DNA from: Sciurus carolinensis
Taxonomy: Eukaryota; Chordata; Mammalia; Rodentia; Sciuridae
Direction: 5' to 3'
DNA: 64,000 bases
Assembly (NCBI RefSeq): GCF_902686445.1
Contig: NC_062214.1
Location: 53,727,177 to 53,791,176, forward strand
Positions 34,401-49,300 of the stretch are shown in pieces (the stretch's first letter is position 1; every line of letters starts with the position of its first letter). The notes beneath the pieces are model-generated. The model saw only the letters and a list, made by a program, of their open reading frames with translations, was not told where the DNA came from and ran no database searches. The position numbers and the translations under genes are program-made.

Positions 34401-35624
34401 AACCCTGCAGGGGCCAGGCCGGGCAGAACCCCTTCCCCACCCCACAGGGCACACTCACCCTCAGGGCTGAGGCAGAAGTCAGTGGAAGCAGAGCCGTGCT
34501 CGTTGTGAATGGTGCATCGATACACGCCGCAGTCTACCGGGGATGCCTGAACTATGGCCAGGGCCGCAGGTCCCTCATCCCCTGCACTGCAGAGAATGGA
34601 GACCCTTCTCGTGAGGGCCATCAGAGTGACACAGGGCCTTCAACCCCACTCTCAGGAGCTGCTGTGAACACAGCTCTGGGAGCCCTTGGGAGGCAGTAAG
34701 AGGTTCCAAGGTCAAGAACTGATCCTGGATCATGCAGGTCTGATTTGCAGTTGTGACACCTACCAGTTGTGTGACTTAAGACTTCTAAGCCTCAATTTCC
34801 TAATCTCTACTATGGGAATAACAGAAATCTCTTCTTAGGGTTATTGTGGAAATTAAATGAGGTGTAGATTCAAAGCATTAGGACAATACGCAACATGCTT
34901 ATTATAATTAGTGAGCCAGATACATTGCATGTGGTATACAGGCTACATACCTCCTGCCCACCTCGCCCACTGGGCGCTGATCCTTGGCCCAAGTCAGGAC
35001 TGAGTCACTAAGAATGTTGAAAAACTGGCACCAGAGCTTCAGGCTACCCGAGGCATCAGGAAATTGCTCCACCCGAATCTTCCGAATCACCTGTGGAGCT
35101 GAGAGCCGGAACCCAGTTAAAGGAAGGGGCCACATCCCCTGCTCCCCGCTGCATCTTGTGCCCTCTCTGGCCAGATCCCTGCTTCCTGGGCCTCCGTGGT
35201 AGAACAGGCAAGGTGAAAACAGAATTCTAGTCTCCACACAAACCCACAACTTCATAGCCGGAGTAGTCTCCCACCTGCCCCAACTCCCAGAGCAAGCATC
35301 TTAACTTGCCCACAACTCCACCTCATCCCAGGTTAAAGAGATCCTCAAAGAGGAGGACAAAAACAGCCACACAGAGAGGATCTTCAGTGTGCATTTTGGG
35401 TCCCTAACTCCAGACACCTGCATCTGAATCCTTCTCCACTACTTTGCAAACATGAACCAAATCTGTAAAGAGGTGCTTGTGATGGTGGAGGGAGGACACA
35501 ATTGAAGCCAGGCACTAAGTCCTTGATGTATCTACCTCACAATGTTATAAGGTCAGCACTGCATACTATTGTCTCCATTTTGCAGGGATAAGGAGCCAAG
35601 ACAAGAGCCAGGTCTGTCTGTCTT

Positions 35625-35671
<47 letters not shown>

Positions 35672-38600
35672 CTACCTATCTATGGTACTGGGGATTGAAC
35701 CCCGTATCACTCTACCCTTGAGTTATACCCCCAGCCTGTTTCATTTTTATTTTGAAACAGGGTCTTGCTAAGTTGCCCAGGCTAGCCTTGAACTTGTGAT
35801 CCTCCTGCCTCAGCCTCCTGAGTAGCTGGGATTATAGGCATGGACCACTGTGTACAGCTAGACCAGCCCTTTCTGATAGATACATAATGAAAAAAGAACA
35901 TGATTTGTAAATCCCTAGTAGGGACGTACCATCCCTTGCAAGGTACTGCTGTGAGTAGCAGGGCCTCTCTGAAATTTTCTGGAAGCCTTCTTCCACCCTT
36001 TCCGTTGCTTACCTTTTAGCAGGTCTTTGGCTTTCTTGGGCTTGGCCAGAGCTTCCTGCTTGCCTTCATCCAGGGCAGGCTCTGTGTCCTGACCACTGGC
36101 CTTGGGACTGGAGCCCAGGTCTCCTGCAGCTGACTCCTCTTCTGCCCGAGGCACCTCCAACATGCCCACCTTCCTGCCCTGGGTAGGGGAGCGTCTCTCC
36201 CGCCCTGGAGTCCCTGGAGACCCAGGTGTCAGGCTCTTTCTGGAACCCCGGGGAGAAACACTAGGGCTCTCCCTTTCTTCAGGCTTGGTTGCCTCTCCAT
36301 CTCCTGAAGCTCTGACCTTAGGGAGAAATCTTTTCCTCCGGGCCCCCAGAGCCAGTTCCTCAGGTGTAGCTGCGGGGAGACCTGTTAGAGCCTCCCCTGG
36401 GACCTCCTCCTCAGGGAAGGGCTCCTGGGTTCTGCTCTCTGTTTCCTGACTGCCCCCCTCCCCCAATAGCCCGCCCACGCCACTCTCCTGGGAGGTTCCC
36501 CAGAGGCCAGGTCCCTCAAGGGAAACCTCTCCCTCACCTACACTGGAACCTTCTGAGGTCAGCCCAGAGCCCTCCTCGCCCACCACAATGGTGGGGACAG
36601 TGAGTGGGTTGGGAGCCCGGAAGCCCTGGGCAGCAGCCAGGGCCTGCTGGCCAGCCTGCACCTCACGGTCCAGGAGGCCGGTGAGGCGACGGGAGGTACA
36701 GGGGCTCAGCAGAAGGGTCTGTGCACTCTGCACCAGATGATTGTTCTCCACACGCTCCAGGATGCGTCTTGATGTCCGGGGACTCAGCCCAGCTACTTCC
36801 ACAGTGGGGGCCAGAGTGGATGTGGGCTCCAGACTTCCCACAGCAGCCCCCGCCTGGGACTGGGCCCCTGCTTCACTTGGCTGGGTGCTGGATAGCTTTA
36901 GCAGCAGAAGTAGGTAGTTCTTCAGAGAATCTATGAGGCCAGGATCACAGCTCCGGGGTCCTGGGGGCCTCCCCTCCATATCTGGCTCCTTGGCACAGGC
37001 ACCCTCAGCACTGATGGCCATGACTTCTGCTGGGTGACTGTGAGTGAGGGGCTTTGACCCCAGGTGCTGTGTGGGGGCAGAACTCAGCAAGGACTGATCT
37101 CCAGAGGACAGGAAAGCACTTGGGCTCATATGCTGAGAGGTCAGGGTACTGTGCAGCCCCTCCTCAGTCCCAGGAAGAGAGGGCATGGTGGGTACCTCCA
37201 GGCTTGAGCCACCCAAATCCACACCCAGCACATCCCCTGGCCATTGCTCCTTGGGGCACTGGAGCACATTGTCCTCTGGCTTGGCCTTGACCAGGCCTGA
37301 CCACTCTGATCCTTGACATCTCTCTCCTCTGGCCTGTTCCAGGTTCTCCTTAGGAGGCAGCTGTGCTGGGTGCCCGAGATTCTCAGACAGGGGATCCCAT
37401 GCAATATCCTGATGGTTCCTGGAGGCTGTTACTGCTGGGTCCTCAGATCTGACCATGATGCCAGGTTTTTCTAGGTTACAAGATGTTTCTGGGGTCTGTG
37501 CAAAACATTCCATAATCTGAGAAGACCTAGGATGCTCTGAAGGTGGAAGTTTAGGGGCTCTGGATGGTGGGCTAAGGCTAGTCACAGCCCGATGCTCTGA
37601 TTGGTTTTTGATAGCTGCAGGAACACTGGCTGACTGTGTCCCCTTTTCTTCCTGCGTCCCCTTTTCTTCCTGCATCCTTGTGTCTTCCCGTATCGTCCCA
37701 CCTGCCTGTGCCTTTCTGCCTTTCTGCGTCCTTTCATCTGCCTGCGTCCTTTCTACCTGTGTCTCCACCCTTCTCTGTGTCACCACATCTTTCTCTGAGT
37801 TCCTGTCTAATTGTAACCTCTCACTTTCTTGTGTCACAAAATCCACCTGTGTCTTCCTGTCTGCCTGTGTCCTCTGGGCTGCTTGTGTTCTGTCTCCCTG
37901 GGTCTTCCCATCTGCCCACATCTTTCCATCTGTCTGTGTATTCTTGCCTCCAGTTCTTCCATCAGCAGATGTTCTCCCATGCTCCTGGGTTTCTGTATCC
38001 ATGGGTTCAATGATACCTTGACTTCCAGAGGTGCTACAGCCAACAGAGGCTACACCAGAGTTGCTATTGGCAGATATGGTAGGAGCCATGGTTGCTCCAG
38101 GACCATGCTGAGACTCTAGGACCTGAGAACACATGGACAAAAGCAAAGACTTAACTGCACATGCACTAGGATCTCTTTAAAATAGCATCCTGGCCTCCTC
38201 TGACTCATACAGAACTGCTCTGAAGGAGATCCTACCACCTGGTTTCTCAGGCCTGCTGGAAGTTAGGAGGCAGACCTACGACAAAGTCCCAAAGCCCCAT
38301 GCTCACCCACCACAATCCTTGATCCCAGAACCTAGACTAGGGACTCTCCAGGATCCAGGCCCAGCTCCGCCCTTTTGACGTCTCCCTGAAAAAATTCTGC
38401 CTTGCCTTAAAGACCCTGCTCATGGAGGCTCCCACCCTCAGTCCTGCCATGTGGAGGAGAGTGACTTCTTTCCAGGGTTCCCAGAGCTATCAATCTTTTT
38501 TCTCTGATGTACTGATTACCCTAGATAGACTTATGAGAGAAGTGGGAGTGTGCTAAACTGTGTTTTGATAATGCCTCAATGACAGCATCCACCAGGGACA

Positions 38601-41600
38601 TTGGGCACATGGTAATAAACAGATAACCATCCAAACAGAATCAATGGAACTATGAATGGCATCTGTGTCAAGAAATCAATGAACAACTGGGCACGGTGGT
38701 GCTTGCCTATAATCTCAGTGGCTCAGAAGGCTGAGACTAGAGGATCTCTAGTTCAAAGTCAGCCTCAGCAATGGTGAGGCACTAAGCAACTCATTGAGGC
38801 CCTGTCTCTAAATAAAACACAAAATAGGGCTGGGGATGTGACTCAGTGGTTGAGTGCCCCTGAGTTCAATCCCCAGTACCCTGCCAAAAAAAACAATCAA
38901 TGAAATATTGTAATGTTACCTTTGGAACACCTACTATTTGCAGAGACTTTACTCTGCATAATGATGGGAAATTCTTCTTCTTCTTCTTTTTTTTTTTTTT
39001 TTTTGGTACTGGGGATTGAACCCAGGGACACTTAACAACTTAGTCACATTCCCAGCTCTTTTCATTTTTTATTTTGAGACAGGATCTTGCTAAGTTGCTT
39101 AGGGCCTTGCTAAATTGTCAAGGCTGGCTTCCAACTTGTGATCCTCCTGCCTTGGCCTCCTGAGTTGCTAGGATCACAGGCATGCACCACCATGCTCAGC
39201 CACGATGGGAAATTCTTAAGAACATTATCCCCATTTTAGAGATGAGAAGAATGACAGTCAAAGAAGGAATGTGATTTGTTCATCTTTAGATAGTAAGTGG
39301 CAGAGTTTAGATTAGAAGCCAGGTGTATCTAGTTCCAAACCCCATTTTCTTTGCTCTTGTACCATAATGCCACACATTTAAATATAATTAAGGGCTGGGC
39401 ATGGCAGGGTGGGGTGCCACACCTGTAATTCCAGCAATTCAGAAGGTTAAAGCAGGATCCCCAGTTGGAGACCAGCCTGGGCAATTTAGCAAGACCCTGT
39501 CTCAAATAAAATTTAAATAGGACTGTAGATGTAGCTCAGGCCTAGCAAGTTTGAGGCCCTGGATTCAATCCTCAGTATTACCAATATAAATACATACATA
39601 CATACATACATACATACATAAAATTAAGGACTAACAGCCTTAATATAGTGGCATAAGTCAGTAACTTGCCTCCTTTCCTCCTAGATACCACCGATACCAA
39701 CAAAGTAAACAAAAAAGATTAAAGCAAACTCTACTGTCAGTGAAACTGGAGACAAATAAAGCAAATAAAGCCTGTAGTGTCAGAAAACAAACGAAGGGAT
39801 AAGGCTGCCAAAAGCAGATACGTGAAGACACTGATAGGCTGAGGAGGAACCAAAGCTGCTGGGGGCGGGGCACTAGAGAAGCAGTTCAGCAGGTGAATTG
39901 TGATATGGTTCGGCAACCTCAGAATATGCCAACAAAAACACACATGACGCAGAGGAGGGACTCTTCCTGAGGCAATAAATCCATGTGCTTCACATACACA
40001 ACAGCTGTAGGGTCTGGAGGACTAGTGGGAGCTGAGCAGAAGACCTAGGGGCAGTGTCCAGCAGAGACAGGGTCAGGAGAGTGGAAGGGCCCTGTGGCAG
40101 CAGATCTCAGAAAAATGCCATGAAAAATACACTCCTGAAGAAGACTGAAAGGTTCTAAGCTGAGAAATCTGTTTTTGAACATACAAGGACTTAAGAATAT
40201 CATTTCCATGAGCACTGCTTGAGGAAACTACTAGAGAACAAGCTTCAGTCAACCAAATGTGTGATTAAGGAAGCCACAGCAAAAGAACTGATGGAAAGCA
40301 CTAAATATATTCATATTATATTAACATAGAGCCAAGACTAAAGCCAAGATGAACTGGCTCAGTGGTGCACACCTGTAATCCCAGCAACTTGGGAGGCTGA
40401 GGCAGGAGGAAACCCAGTTTGAGGCCAGCCTCAGTGTCTTAGAGAGACCCTGTTTCAAAATAAATAAATAAATAAATACAAAGGGTTGGGGGTGTAGCTC
40501 AGTGGTTAGAGCATCCATAGGTTCAATCCCCAGTACCACAAAAAAATAAAATAAAACAAAAGGCTAGGAAAAAGCTATTACTAAAAGCTGAGAATCCAAG
40601 TAACAGAAATATAAGCTATTTACACAAAGATAATCACTTAACATAGAAAGTTTGGCAACTATTAGAAGGGGAACAGGAAAAAAGCAGGGAGAACATATAA
40701 ACACTTTGTTATTGCTCATTGTAAAAAAATTAGTAGATACTGACTAAACAGATCAAATAATTAACTGTATTACATGAAATCCAAATTATAAATTAAATCA
40801 CTACATACAAATATTTATAATTTCAAGTCATACACAAATCAAAGCAAACATCACATTAATGAGACTCTTTAAAATATATGTAACACATTTAAATTATTAT
40901 AGAATTTAAAGTTCCTTTACTAAATAAAAAATTTTGAATAAATGATATAAATATGGAAAAATTCATTTTCTGAATATCTCTGACAACCAAGGAAGACACT
41001 AACAGACAAATATGCCTTAGAGTCAACAAAGAGCAATCAGTAATATATTGGGACCTTCTTTTAACTGACTTTCTAGGATCTGTAAATTTACAGTACTGAC
41101 TTCTTTCAGCCTGCTTTCTGCTGTTCCCAAGACTCCTAATTAAAGCTGCCTTCACTCCACTCCTGCTTCACTCGTGCAGCCTGATCAGGTCCTTGAGCCT
41201 ATGTCCCTGTTACCTCAAAATTCATCCCCTCTGTTTCCACTGCCAACTGCCCCATTCGAGCTGCCCCCAATGGTGTCTGTGACTGAACTACTGTAAAGCC
41301 TCCTGATGGGCAGCCATGACTCTAATCTTTGCCTCATCTAAACTCTTTTCTTCACTGCAGCCTAAGTGATCTTTCCATAATACAAATCTGACCGTGACAC
41401 TCCCCTGCTTAAAAACCTCTCAGTGGGAGCTGGGGATGTGGCTCAGTGGTAGAGTGCTTGCCTGGCATGCATGAGGCCCTGGGTTCAAGTCTCAGCACTA
41501 CAAAACAAAAACAAAGGAACAAACAACAACAACATAAACTTCTCGGTGGCTTACTATCCTTTATAGGACAAAGCCTAAAATTCCTCCTAAAAGAGCAAAA

Positions 41601-43289
41601 AGGTTAATAATAGTCTCTGTTAGCCTGGGTATACAGCTTCTACAGATAGCAATGTGACATTATTTATTAAAATTAAAATTTTTTTTTGTGTGTGTGTGGT
41701 GCTGGGGATTGAACCCAGGGTCTTGTGCTTGCAAGGCGAGTGCTCTACCAACTGAGCTATCTCCCCAGCCCCAAAATTAAAAATATTTATGGTCTTAAAC
41801 CCAACAATTCCAGTCCTAGGAATTGATTCTACAGATAAATTTTCAGATGCAAATGGACTAATATGCAAGAATATTCACTGAAGTTTAGTTTATAATAGCA
41901 AAAGACTAGAAATTAAATAACTTTCACCAATACAGGACTAATACAACGATGATATAGCCATAGTGCAAACAAATATTCAAATAAAAAGCAAAGTGGCCAG
42001 GTGTGCTGGTGCACACCTGTAGTCCCAGTTACTTGGGAGGCTGAGGTAGGAGGAGAGCAAGTTTGAGGCCTGGGCAATTTAATGAGATCCTATCTCAAAA
42101 TAAAAAATTAAAAGGGTTGGGGGTGTAGCTCAGTGGTAGAGCAACCCTGGGTTCCATCCCCAGTATTGGGGAGAAAAAAACAAAGCAAGGTGCAGGCTAT
42201 GTGCACCCCAGCTATTCAGATTCTCAGTAGGAGAATCACAAGTTTAAGGTCGGTCTGGGCAAGTTAGCAAGACCCTATTTCAAAATAAAAAATAAAAAGG
42301 GCTGGGGATGTAGCTCGGTGGTAGAGTGCCCTGGGGTTCAATCCCTAGTACTACAAAAATAAATAAAATAAAATAAAATAAAATAAAATAAAATAAAATA
42401 AAATAAAATAAAATAAAATAAAGCAAGGTGTAGAAAATACAGCATTCAAACCTTGTCTAGAAAATACACTAGTACACAAAGAAAACAGCTCTGGAAAGGA
42501 TACCCAAAAAACAATCTTTGTCAACTGACTTCAGGAGAAGAAACAATGGTGGAGGCAGATAAAGGGAAGTACTTATAAAATTTTATGCTATATGCGTGGC
42601 ATGTATTCAACAAAAACTCAATTAAAAATGAAAATAAGTAAGGGAATAAACTCTTTTAAAAAAATTTTTTTTGTAGTTGTAGATGAACTTCATGCCTTTA
42701 TTTTATATGTTTATTTTTATGTGGTGCTAAGGATCAAACAAACCCAGTGCCTCACACATGCTAGGCAAGCGCTCTGCCACTGAGCTACAGCCCCAGGCCC
42801 AGGAATAAACTCTTGTGTGATGAATGAGGCCTGTCCTTCAGAAAGGGTCCTAGACCTCTCCCTCTAGGTTCATCTCTAGGGTCCCTCCACCTGACACTAA
42901 CTAACTGCACTGGTGCTATTTTTTAACCGCTTTTTCTCTGCCAGATATTCTCACACTTCTCCTTGCCAAGTTGGAGAAGATCCATTTAGGATCTTGAAGA
43001 TTTCATGGAAGTTTCTTCTCTTCTTTGAGGATTTTCCAAGATCACTCCTCGACCTCAAATAGCATTACTGGCTTCCTAACCTAAATATGCATAGCAAATG
43101 TACCTAATTCTATCATTAGACCCTTATTCTGTGTGGTAGTTATTTGTCTCATGTATATGTCACCTGCTAACCTGGGAACTCTATCCCTCTGCAGAGGGCT
43201 CAGCACCCGCCCAGAGTCAGATTTTCAGATTAACAAATATCCAATGGATGACTGACTGCTTACAAGGGTTGACCCTTCTAAACACTAGG

Positions 43290-43337
<48 letters not shown>

Positions 43338-46300
43338 ATCTATGGTGCATTTCTCTCTCTCTCTCTCTCCCTCCCTTAGTTGTAGGTGAACACAATACAT
43401 TTATTTTATGTATACATTTGTATGTGGTGCTGAGGATAAACCCAGTGCCTTACATGTGTTAGGCAATGCTCTACCACTGAGCCACAACCCCAGCCCCTCT
43501 ACAGTGCATTTTTGAAAAACAAAAATTATGTAAACAGAGCAAACCTAGCTGGTTCTATGAAAGTTTTTTCATACAAATAACATTAATAGGTTTTATTTGC
43601 CATCATGTCTTTCCTTCTTGCCTCATAAATTCTCAGAGATTAAGGACCCACTTTGATTCAACATTGCATCTTTCACAAGCCCAAATACACAGAGGGTTCC
43701 CAGGAATGAACAACTGAATAAGTAGTCTGGTTGCTAACTCTGCAAAGAGGTGTGGCCCTGGAGCACTGACTTTGGGGGCGGGGGGGGGGCAGGAGAAAAA
43801 GCTAGGAGCTTAATAGGCACAGGACTGGGCAGTGTCAAGACCTGACGCCAGACCCAGGGCTGCTACTGGATTGGGAGAATCCCCCAGCGAAACCTTCTGG
43901 TCCTGAAGATTTCTTTGTTAGGAATTTTTACTACAAATTCAACTTATTTAATACTTATATGATTGTTCAAAAGATTAATTTCATTTTTGCATCAGTTTTG
44001 GTAGTTTGTAATTTTTAAAGAATTGGTCTACTTCATCTAAGTTGTTGAATTTATGTGCATTTTCATAGTCTTTTATTACCCTTTAGAAATATTACCAATC
44101 TTTTCAAATAACCAGCTTTGCGTTTCATTTTTCTCATTTTCCTTTTATTTCCTTCCTTCTGCTTGCTTTGGGTTCATTCTGTTCTTTCCTCTCTAGTTTT
44201 CTAAGGTAGGAGCTTATATGATTGGTTTTAGACTCTTTTTTCCTAATATAAACTTTTAATGCTATAAAGTTTTCTTAAAGCCCTGATTAAGCAGCATTCC
44301 AAATATTTATTTTCATTCAATTCAAAATGTTTCCCAATTGCCCTTAAAATTTCCTCCTTGAGCTAGGTAAGGTGATGTGCACCTGTAATCCCAGCCACTT
44401 GGGAGGCTGAAGCAGAAAGATCTCAAGTCAGAGGGCAGCCTGGGCGACTTACAGAGATTCTGTCTCAAAATGAAATAAAAAGGGCTGGGGACGTAGCTCC
44501 ATGGTAGAGAACCCCTGGGTTCAACCCCCAATACTGCAACGACAGAAATAAAAACAAAAACCTTCCTTTCTGAACCCATAAAACTATTTTCTTTAATTTA
44601 AAATGTTTGGAGATATTCCTATTATCTGTCATTGATTTCTAGTTTAATTTCATTTTGGTCAGAGAACATATTTTCTATGATTTCAGTTTTTTTTTTTTTT
44701 TTTTTTTTTTTTGTGGTGCTGGGGATCGAACCCAGGGCCTTGTGCTTGCAAGGCAAGCACTCTACCAACTGAGCTATCTCCCCAGCCCTCAGTTATTTCA
44801 CGTTTGTTAAGTTTTGTTTTATGATTCAGGATAAGATCTATTTGGTGAATTTTTATGTGCACTTGAAAAGAATTAGTATTCTATGTCTATTAGCTCCATT
44901 TGGTTGACAGTGCTATTCAGTACTTTTATATTCTTTCTGAATTTCTATCTACTACATTTATGAATTACTGAGAAAGGAGTGTTAAAGTTTCCAACTGTCT
45001 ATTCTTCCTTTCAGTTCTACCAGTTTTTGTTTCAGGTATTTTGAAGCTATGTTGTTAGGTGCATACCCATTTTTATTATTATGCTTTCTTGGAATTGGAC
45101 TTTTTATTATTAGTTAATTCACTATTTTGTCCTAGTTATTTTCTTTGCTTTAAAGTCTTCATTTGATATTAATATGGTCACTCCAGTTTTTGTTTGATTA
45201 GTATTTACAAGATATATATAATTCTATTATTTTACTTTTACATATATTATCATATTTGAAGTGAATTTCTCATAGACAGTGTTGGGAATGTTTTTTGTTT
45301 TTTTTTTTTCCATACTGGAGGTTTAACCCAGTGGCACTGAACTACATCCCCAACCCTTTTTTATTTTTTATTCTGAGACAGTGTCTCACTAAGTTGCTTA
45401 TGGCCTTGCTAAATGCTAAACAGCTGCAGTTGGCCTTGAACTTGCAATCCTCCTGTCACAGTCTCTTGAGTTGTTGGGATTAGAGGTGTGTGCCACTACA
45501 CCCAGTCAGGGAATATTTTTTGATTCAGTCTCATAATCTCTGTCTTTTAATTGCTGTATTAGACCATTTATATTTAGTATTTAATTATTTATATGTTTGG
45601 GTTTAAGTCAACCAATGTAGTATTTGTTTTGTATTTATTATCTGTGTTAGTCATCTTTCCATTACTATAACAAATAGCTTAGCAAATCAACTTATGAAAA
45701 AGAAAAAATTAGGGGTTGGTGTTGTAGCTCAGTGGTAAAGTACTTGCCTCACTCATATGAGGCACTGGGTTTGAGCCTCAGCACCACATAAAAATAAATA
45801 AATAAAATAAAGGTATTGTGTTCATCTACAACTAAAAAATTTTTTTAAATTTATTTTTGCTCACAGTTTTGAAGGTTTCAGTTCATGGTCAGTTGGCCCT
45901 GTTGCTTTTGGGCTTTTGGCAAGGCAGTGGATCATGGTAGGGAGCATATAGTGAAATAAAGCTGCTTACTTCATGGCAGTCAGGAAGTAAAAGAGAAAGG
46001 GAGGAAGGGATTGGGTTCCAATATCCCTTTCAAGGCCATATCCCCAGCGACTTGAAGACCCCAACTAGTCCCCACCTCTTCAAGTTTTACCACCTCCCAA
46101 AAGTGCCACACAACTAAAACTTTTACGCATGTGCCTTTGGGGACTTTTAAGATCCAAACTACAGAATTTCCTCTGTTTTTCCTTCTTCTTTCCCCTTTCC
46201 TGACTTCTTTTAGGTTATATGAGCATTTTTTAATATTATATTTTCACATATATTATGATTTTTACTGTATCTCTTTGTATAGTGTTTTAGTTGTTGCTCT

Positions 46301-49300
46301 AGGAATTACGATAAACATACTTAACTTGCCACAGTCTACTTACTGTCAATATTTGACCACTTTAAATGACATGTAGCAATCTCACCACCCTAAAGGTCTC
46401 CTTACCTTCTCCCTCTCTATGTTCTAATTAACTTATATAGTCACGTATATTAAAAACTCCAGCAGACAATGCTATAGTTATTACTTTCTAGTTTCAAACA
46501 TATTATAAAGAATTCAAGAGGAAAAGACTAATGTATCATATTTATCATTTCTGTTTCTCTTCCTTCATTCTTTTAAAACTTAAAAAATTTTTCTTTTAGC
46601 TTGTAGATGAACACACCTTTATTTTTTTATTTATTTATTTATTTTTATGGGGTGCTGAGGATTGAACCCAGTGCCTCACACATGCTAGGCAAGCACTCCA
46701 CCATTGAGCTACAGCCCCAGCCCATGTCTTCTTTCTTGATTTTGCAAGTTTCCTTCTAAAATTTTTGTTGATGTTGTTTTGGTGCTGGGGATTGAATCGA
46801 GAGGCACTTAACCACTAAACCACATCCCCAGTCATCACGTTTCATTTTTTATTTTGAGACAAGATTTTACTAAATTATTTAGGGCCTCTCACTAAGTTGT
46901 AGAGGTTAGCCTTGAACTTGCAATCCTGTCTCAGCCACCTGGGTCACTGAGATTACAGGTGTGCACCACCACACCTGGCTCAGTTCCCTTCTTAAACATT
47001 TACATTAGCAATTCTTTTGGAAGCGATCGGCTGCTAGTGTATTCTCTTAATTTTTCTTTTATCTGAGAATGACTTTATTTTGCCTTCAATACTTCAAGAT
47101 ATTTTTGTTAAAGAATTATAAGTAAGTTCTTTTATTCCAGCATTTAAAAAATGTTGTTCCTCTTCCTTTTGACCTCATTGTCTCATATGAGAAATCTGCA
47201 GTCATTCAAATCATTGTTGCTCTTTTAGTTTTTATCCTTGTTTATTTTATTTATTTTTTTAGATGTTGATGGACTTTTGTTTTATTTATTTATTTGTATG
47301 TGGTGCTGATAATTGCACCCAGTGTTTCACACATGCTAGGCAAGCACTCTACCACTGAGCCCCAGCTCCAGCCCCTTTCCTGGCTATTTTAAACATTTTT
47401 TTTCCAGCAGTTTGTTTGTTTCTGGATGTGGAATTATATGGGCTTATCCTGTTTGGAGTTTATTGAATTTCATGATCTTTATGTTCAAATTTTTGCCAAA
47501 TTAGGAAAGTTTTCAGCCATTATTACTTCAGATTTTTTAAAATGCCCTTTCTCCTCTCTGGTTATTTGATGACATTTTGATATTATGTCATAGGTCCCTG
47601 AGGCTGTGTTCATTTATTTTTCTATTTTTTTCTCTTTGTTGTTCAGAAATGAATTATTTCTATTGCTATAATTTCAAGTTAATTAACCATTTATATATAT
47701 TTGTATTTTGAGACAGGGTCTCACTTAAGTTGCTGAGGTTGGTCTTGAACTTGCTATCCTCCTGCCTCAGCCTCCCAAATAGCTGGGATAAAAATGTGTG
47801 CCACTATGCCCAGCTGTTTTATCTCTTTGTATCTTTTCATTTATTTCCAATGTTCACCCTTACTTGTCATATGTTTATTATAGCAATTTTTAAGTCAGAT
47901 AATTCCAATATCTGTGTCTTCTTGTTATTGGCACTCTTTTGTGGAAATTTTCTTGATTTTTTTCATATTCCAAGTAATTTTGATTACATTGTGGACATTT
48001 TTGAGTATTACAAGACTCTGGTTCCTATTTAAATCCTATGGAGAATGTTAATATTTTTGTCTTAGCAATCTACCTGGTTGTGTTCAGGCTGCAAGTTCCA
48101 TTCAACCCTGTGAGGTTGTAGTTTTAAGGTCATTCCCAATTTCAAAGTCTTTCCAATGCTATTTGGATCTTTCTCTCCTCTGTGTGTGCCACCCAGTGAG
48201 CAGTCTGGTACTTGGATGAGGGTCTGTTAGTTCCATTCTCAGTGTTTTTGGTATGTTGTTCAGAATCAGATCCTTGTATGAACAGCCTTGGAAATAAGCC
48301 CAGAAATTTGTAAGGAGTTTATAAACTCAGTGGTCATTAATGACTCTCCAAGGTCATTTTCCCAAGCCTCTCCTCCATGATCTCCTAGATCCCTAGGGCT
48401 TCTTTTTTCAGTCCTCTGGTCAGATAGCTGGGGCTCCATTTGCCTCACTCTGCCACATTCTTTGACACATGAACCTTGCCCTGGACCAAGAATGAGACTG
48501 GGGAGAGGGTATGTAATGGGACTTCATCCCACCCTCTTAGGACCACACCTCCTCCAAATGGAGAGGAGGATTCTTCTCCTTCAAAGTTTTAGGCATCTGT
48601 GGCCTCTGCTGCTACCACTGTACCTATTAGAAGTTCCCTTTCCCATTCCTCAAGCCTGGTCTAGAGGGTTTCTCCTAGACTCTTTCTGTCCGTGTTGATG
48701 CTTACTTATAGGTTTCAGATTGCAGTAAGACCAGGCCAGGAAATGCCAGAACAGGGAAATTAAGCTAAACGCCGCTTTCGTGTATGTGGTACTTGGGATC
48801 AAACCCAGAGCCTTGAACATGTCAGTCAGGCAAGTACTCTACCACTGAGCTGTGCCCCTAGTCTTTTTTCTTTTTTCCTTCCTTCCTTCCTCCCTCCCTC
48901 CCTCCCTCCCTCCCTTCCTTCCTTCCTTCCTTCCTTCCTTCCTTCCTTCCTTCCTTCCTCCCTCCCTCCCTCCCTCCCTTCCTTCTTTTAAGAAAGGTCT
49001 TATTATGTTGCCCAGGCTGGTCTCAAATTCCTGGGCTCAGGTGATTCTCCTACCTCAGCTTCCCAAGTAGCTGGAACTACAGCCACATGCCACCTCACAC
49101 AGCTTCAGCAAGACTTTAAATTCTGGACTCCTCCAATCGATCACTATTATTTGCTTTTCAAAATTATCAAATAACTGTACCATGCATTTGCCTAAGTTTT
49201 AAGCTTCATTCAATTGGATGTACAGGGTGAAGTGTGAGAATTGTAGCTGCCATAACCATAGTAAATAATTTATTTTTCATTTCTGGAATTCTAGTTGGCT

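Larger units (their letters stand above)
43900..45660 (-). mobile_element. Old L1 ORF2 5' half (endonuclease region), antisense
   Basis: The complement carries diverged L1 endonuclease sequence. ggtcagagaacata (44658) is the complement of the Ser-Asp-His-Asn motif region; agtgttaaagtttccaact (44977) is the complement of the Gly-Asp-Phe-Asn motif. Sequence like the ORF2 start follows near 45540. Full of stops; four SINEs are nested. Confidence 0.75.
46165..48780 (-). mobile_element. Old L1-derived sequence, upstream part
   Basis: Runs such as gttgctctaggaattacgat, gactttattttgccttcaat and aattaggaaagttttcagcc are typical of old L1M elements. Probably the same element as 43900-45660. SINEs are nested at 46577-46724, 46770-46985, 47250-47376 and 47705-47815. 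Which L1 part it is was not settled. Confidence 0.5.

Noticed and set aside
36102..36449. Plus-strand ORF of 115 codons, and others at 37608-38119
   Set aside because: Shadows of ALPK3 exon 6, which is open on the minus strand through its full length with good splice sites.
37640..37990. CRISPR-like array (regular short repeats)
   Set aside because: The repeats are imperfect, lack unique spacers and are in frame inside a coding exon of a mammalian gene.
48852..49070. Pro/Leu/Ser repeat ORF on plus
   Set aside because: Translation of the polypyrimidine tract and a B1 SINE.
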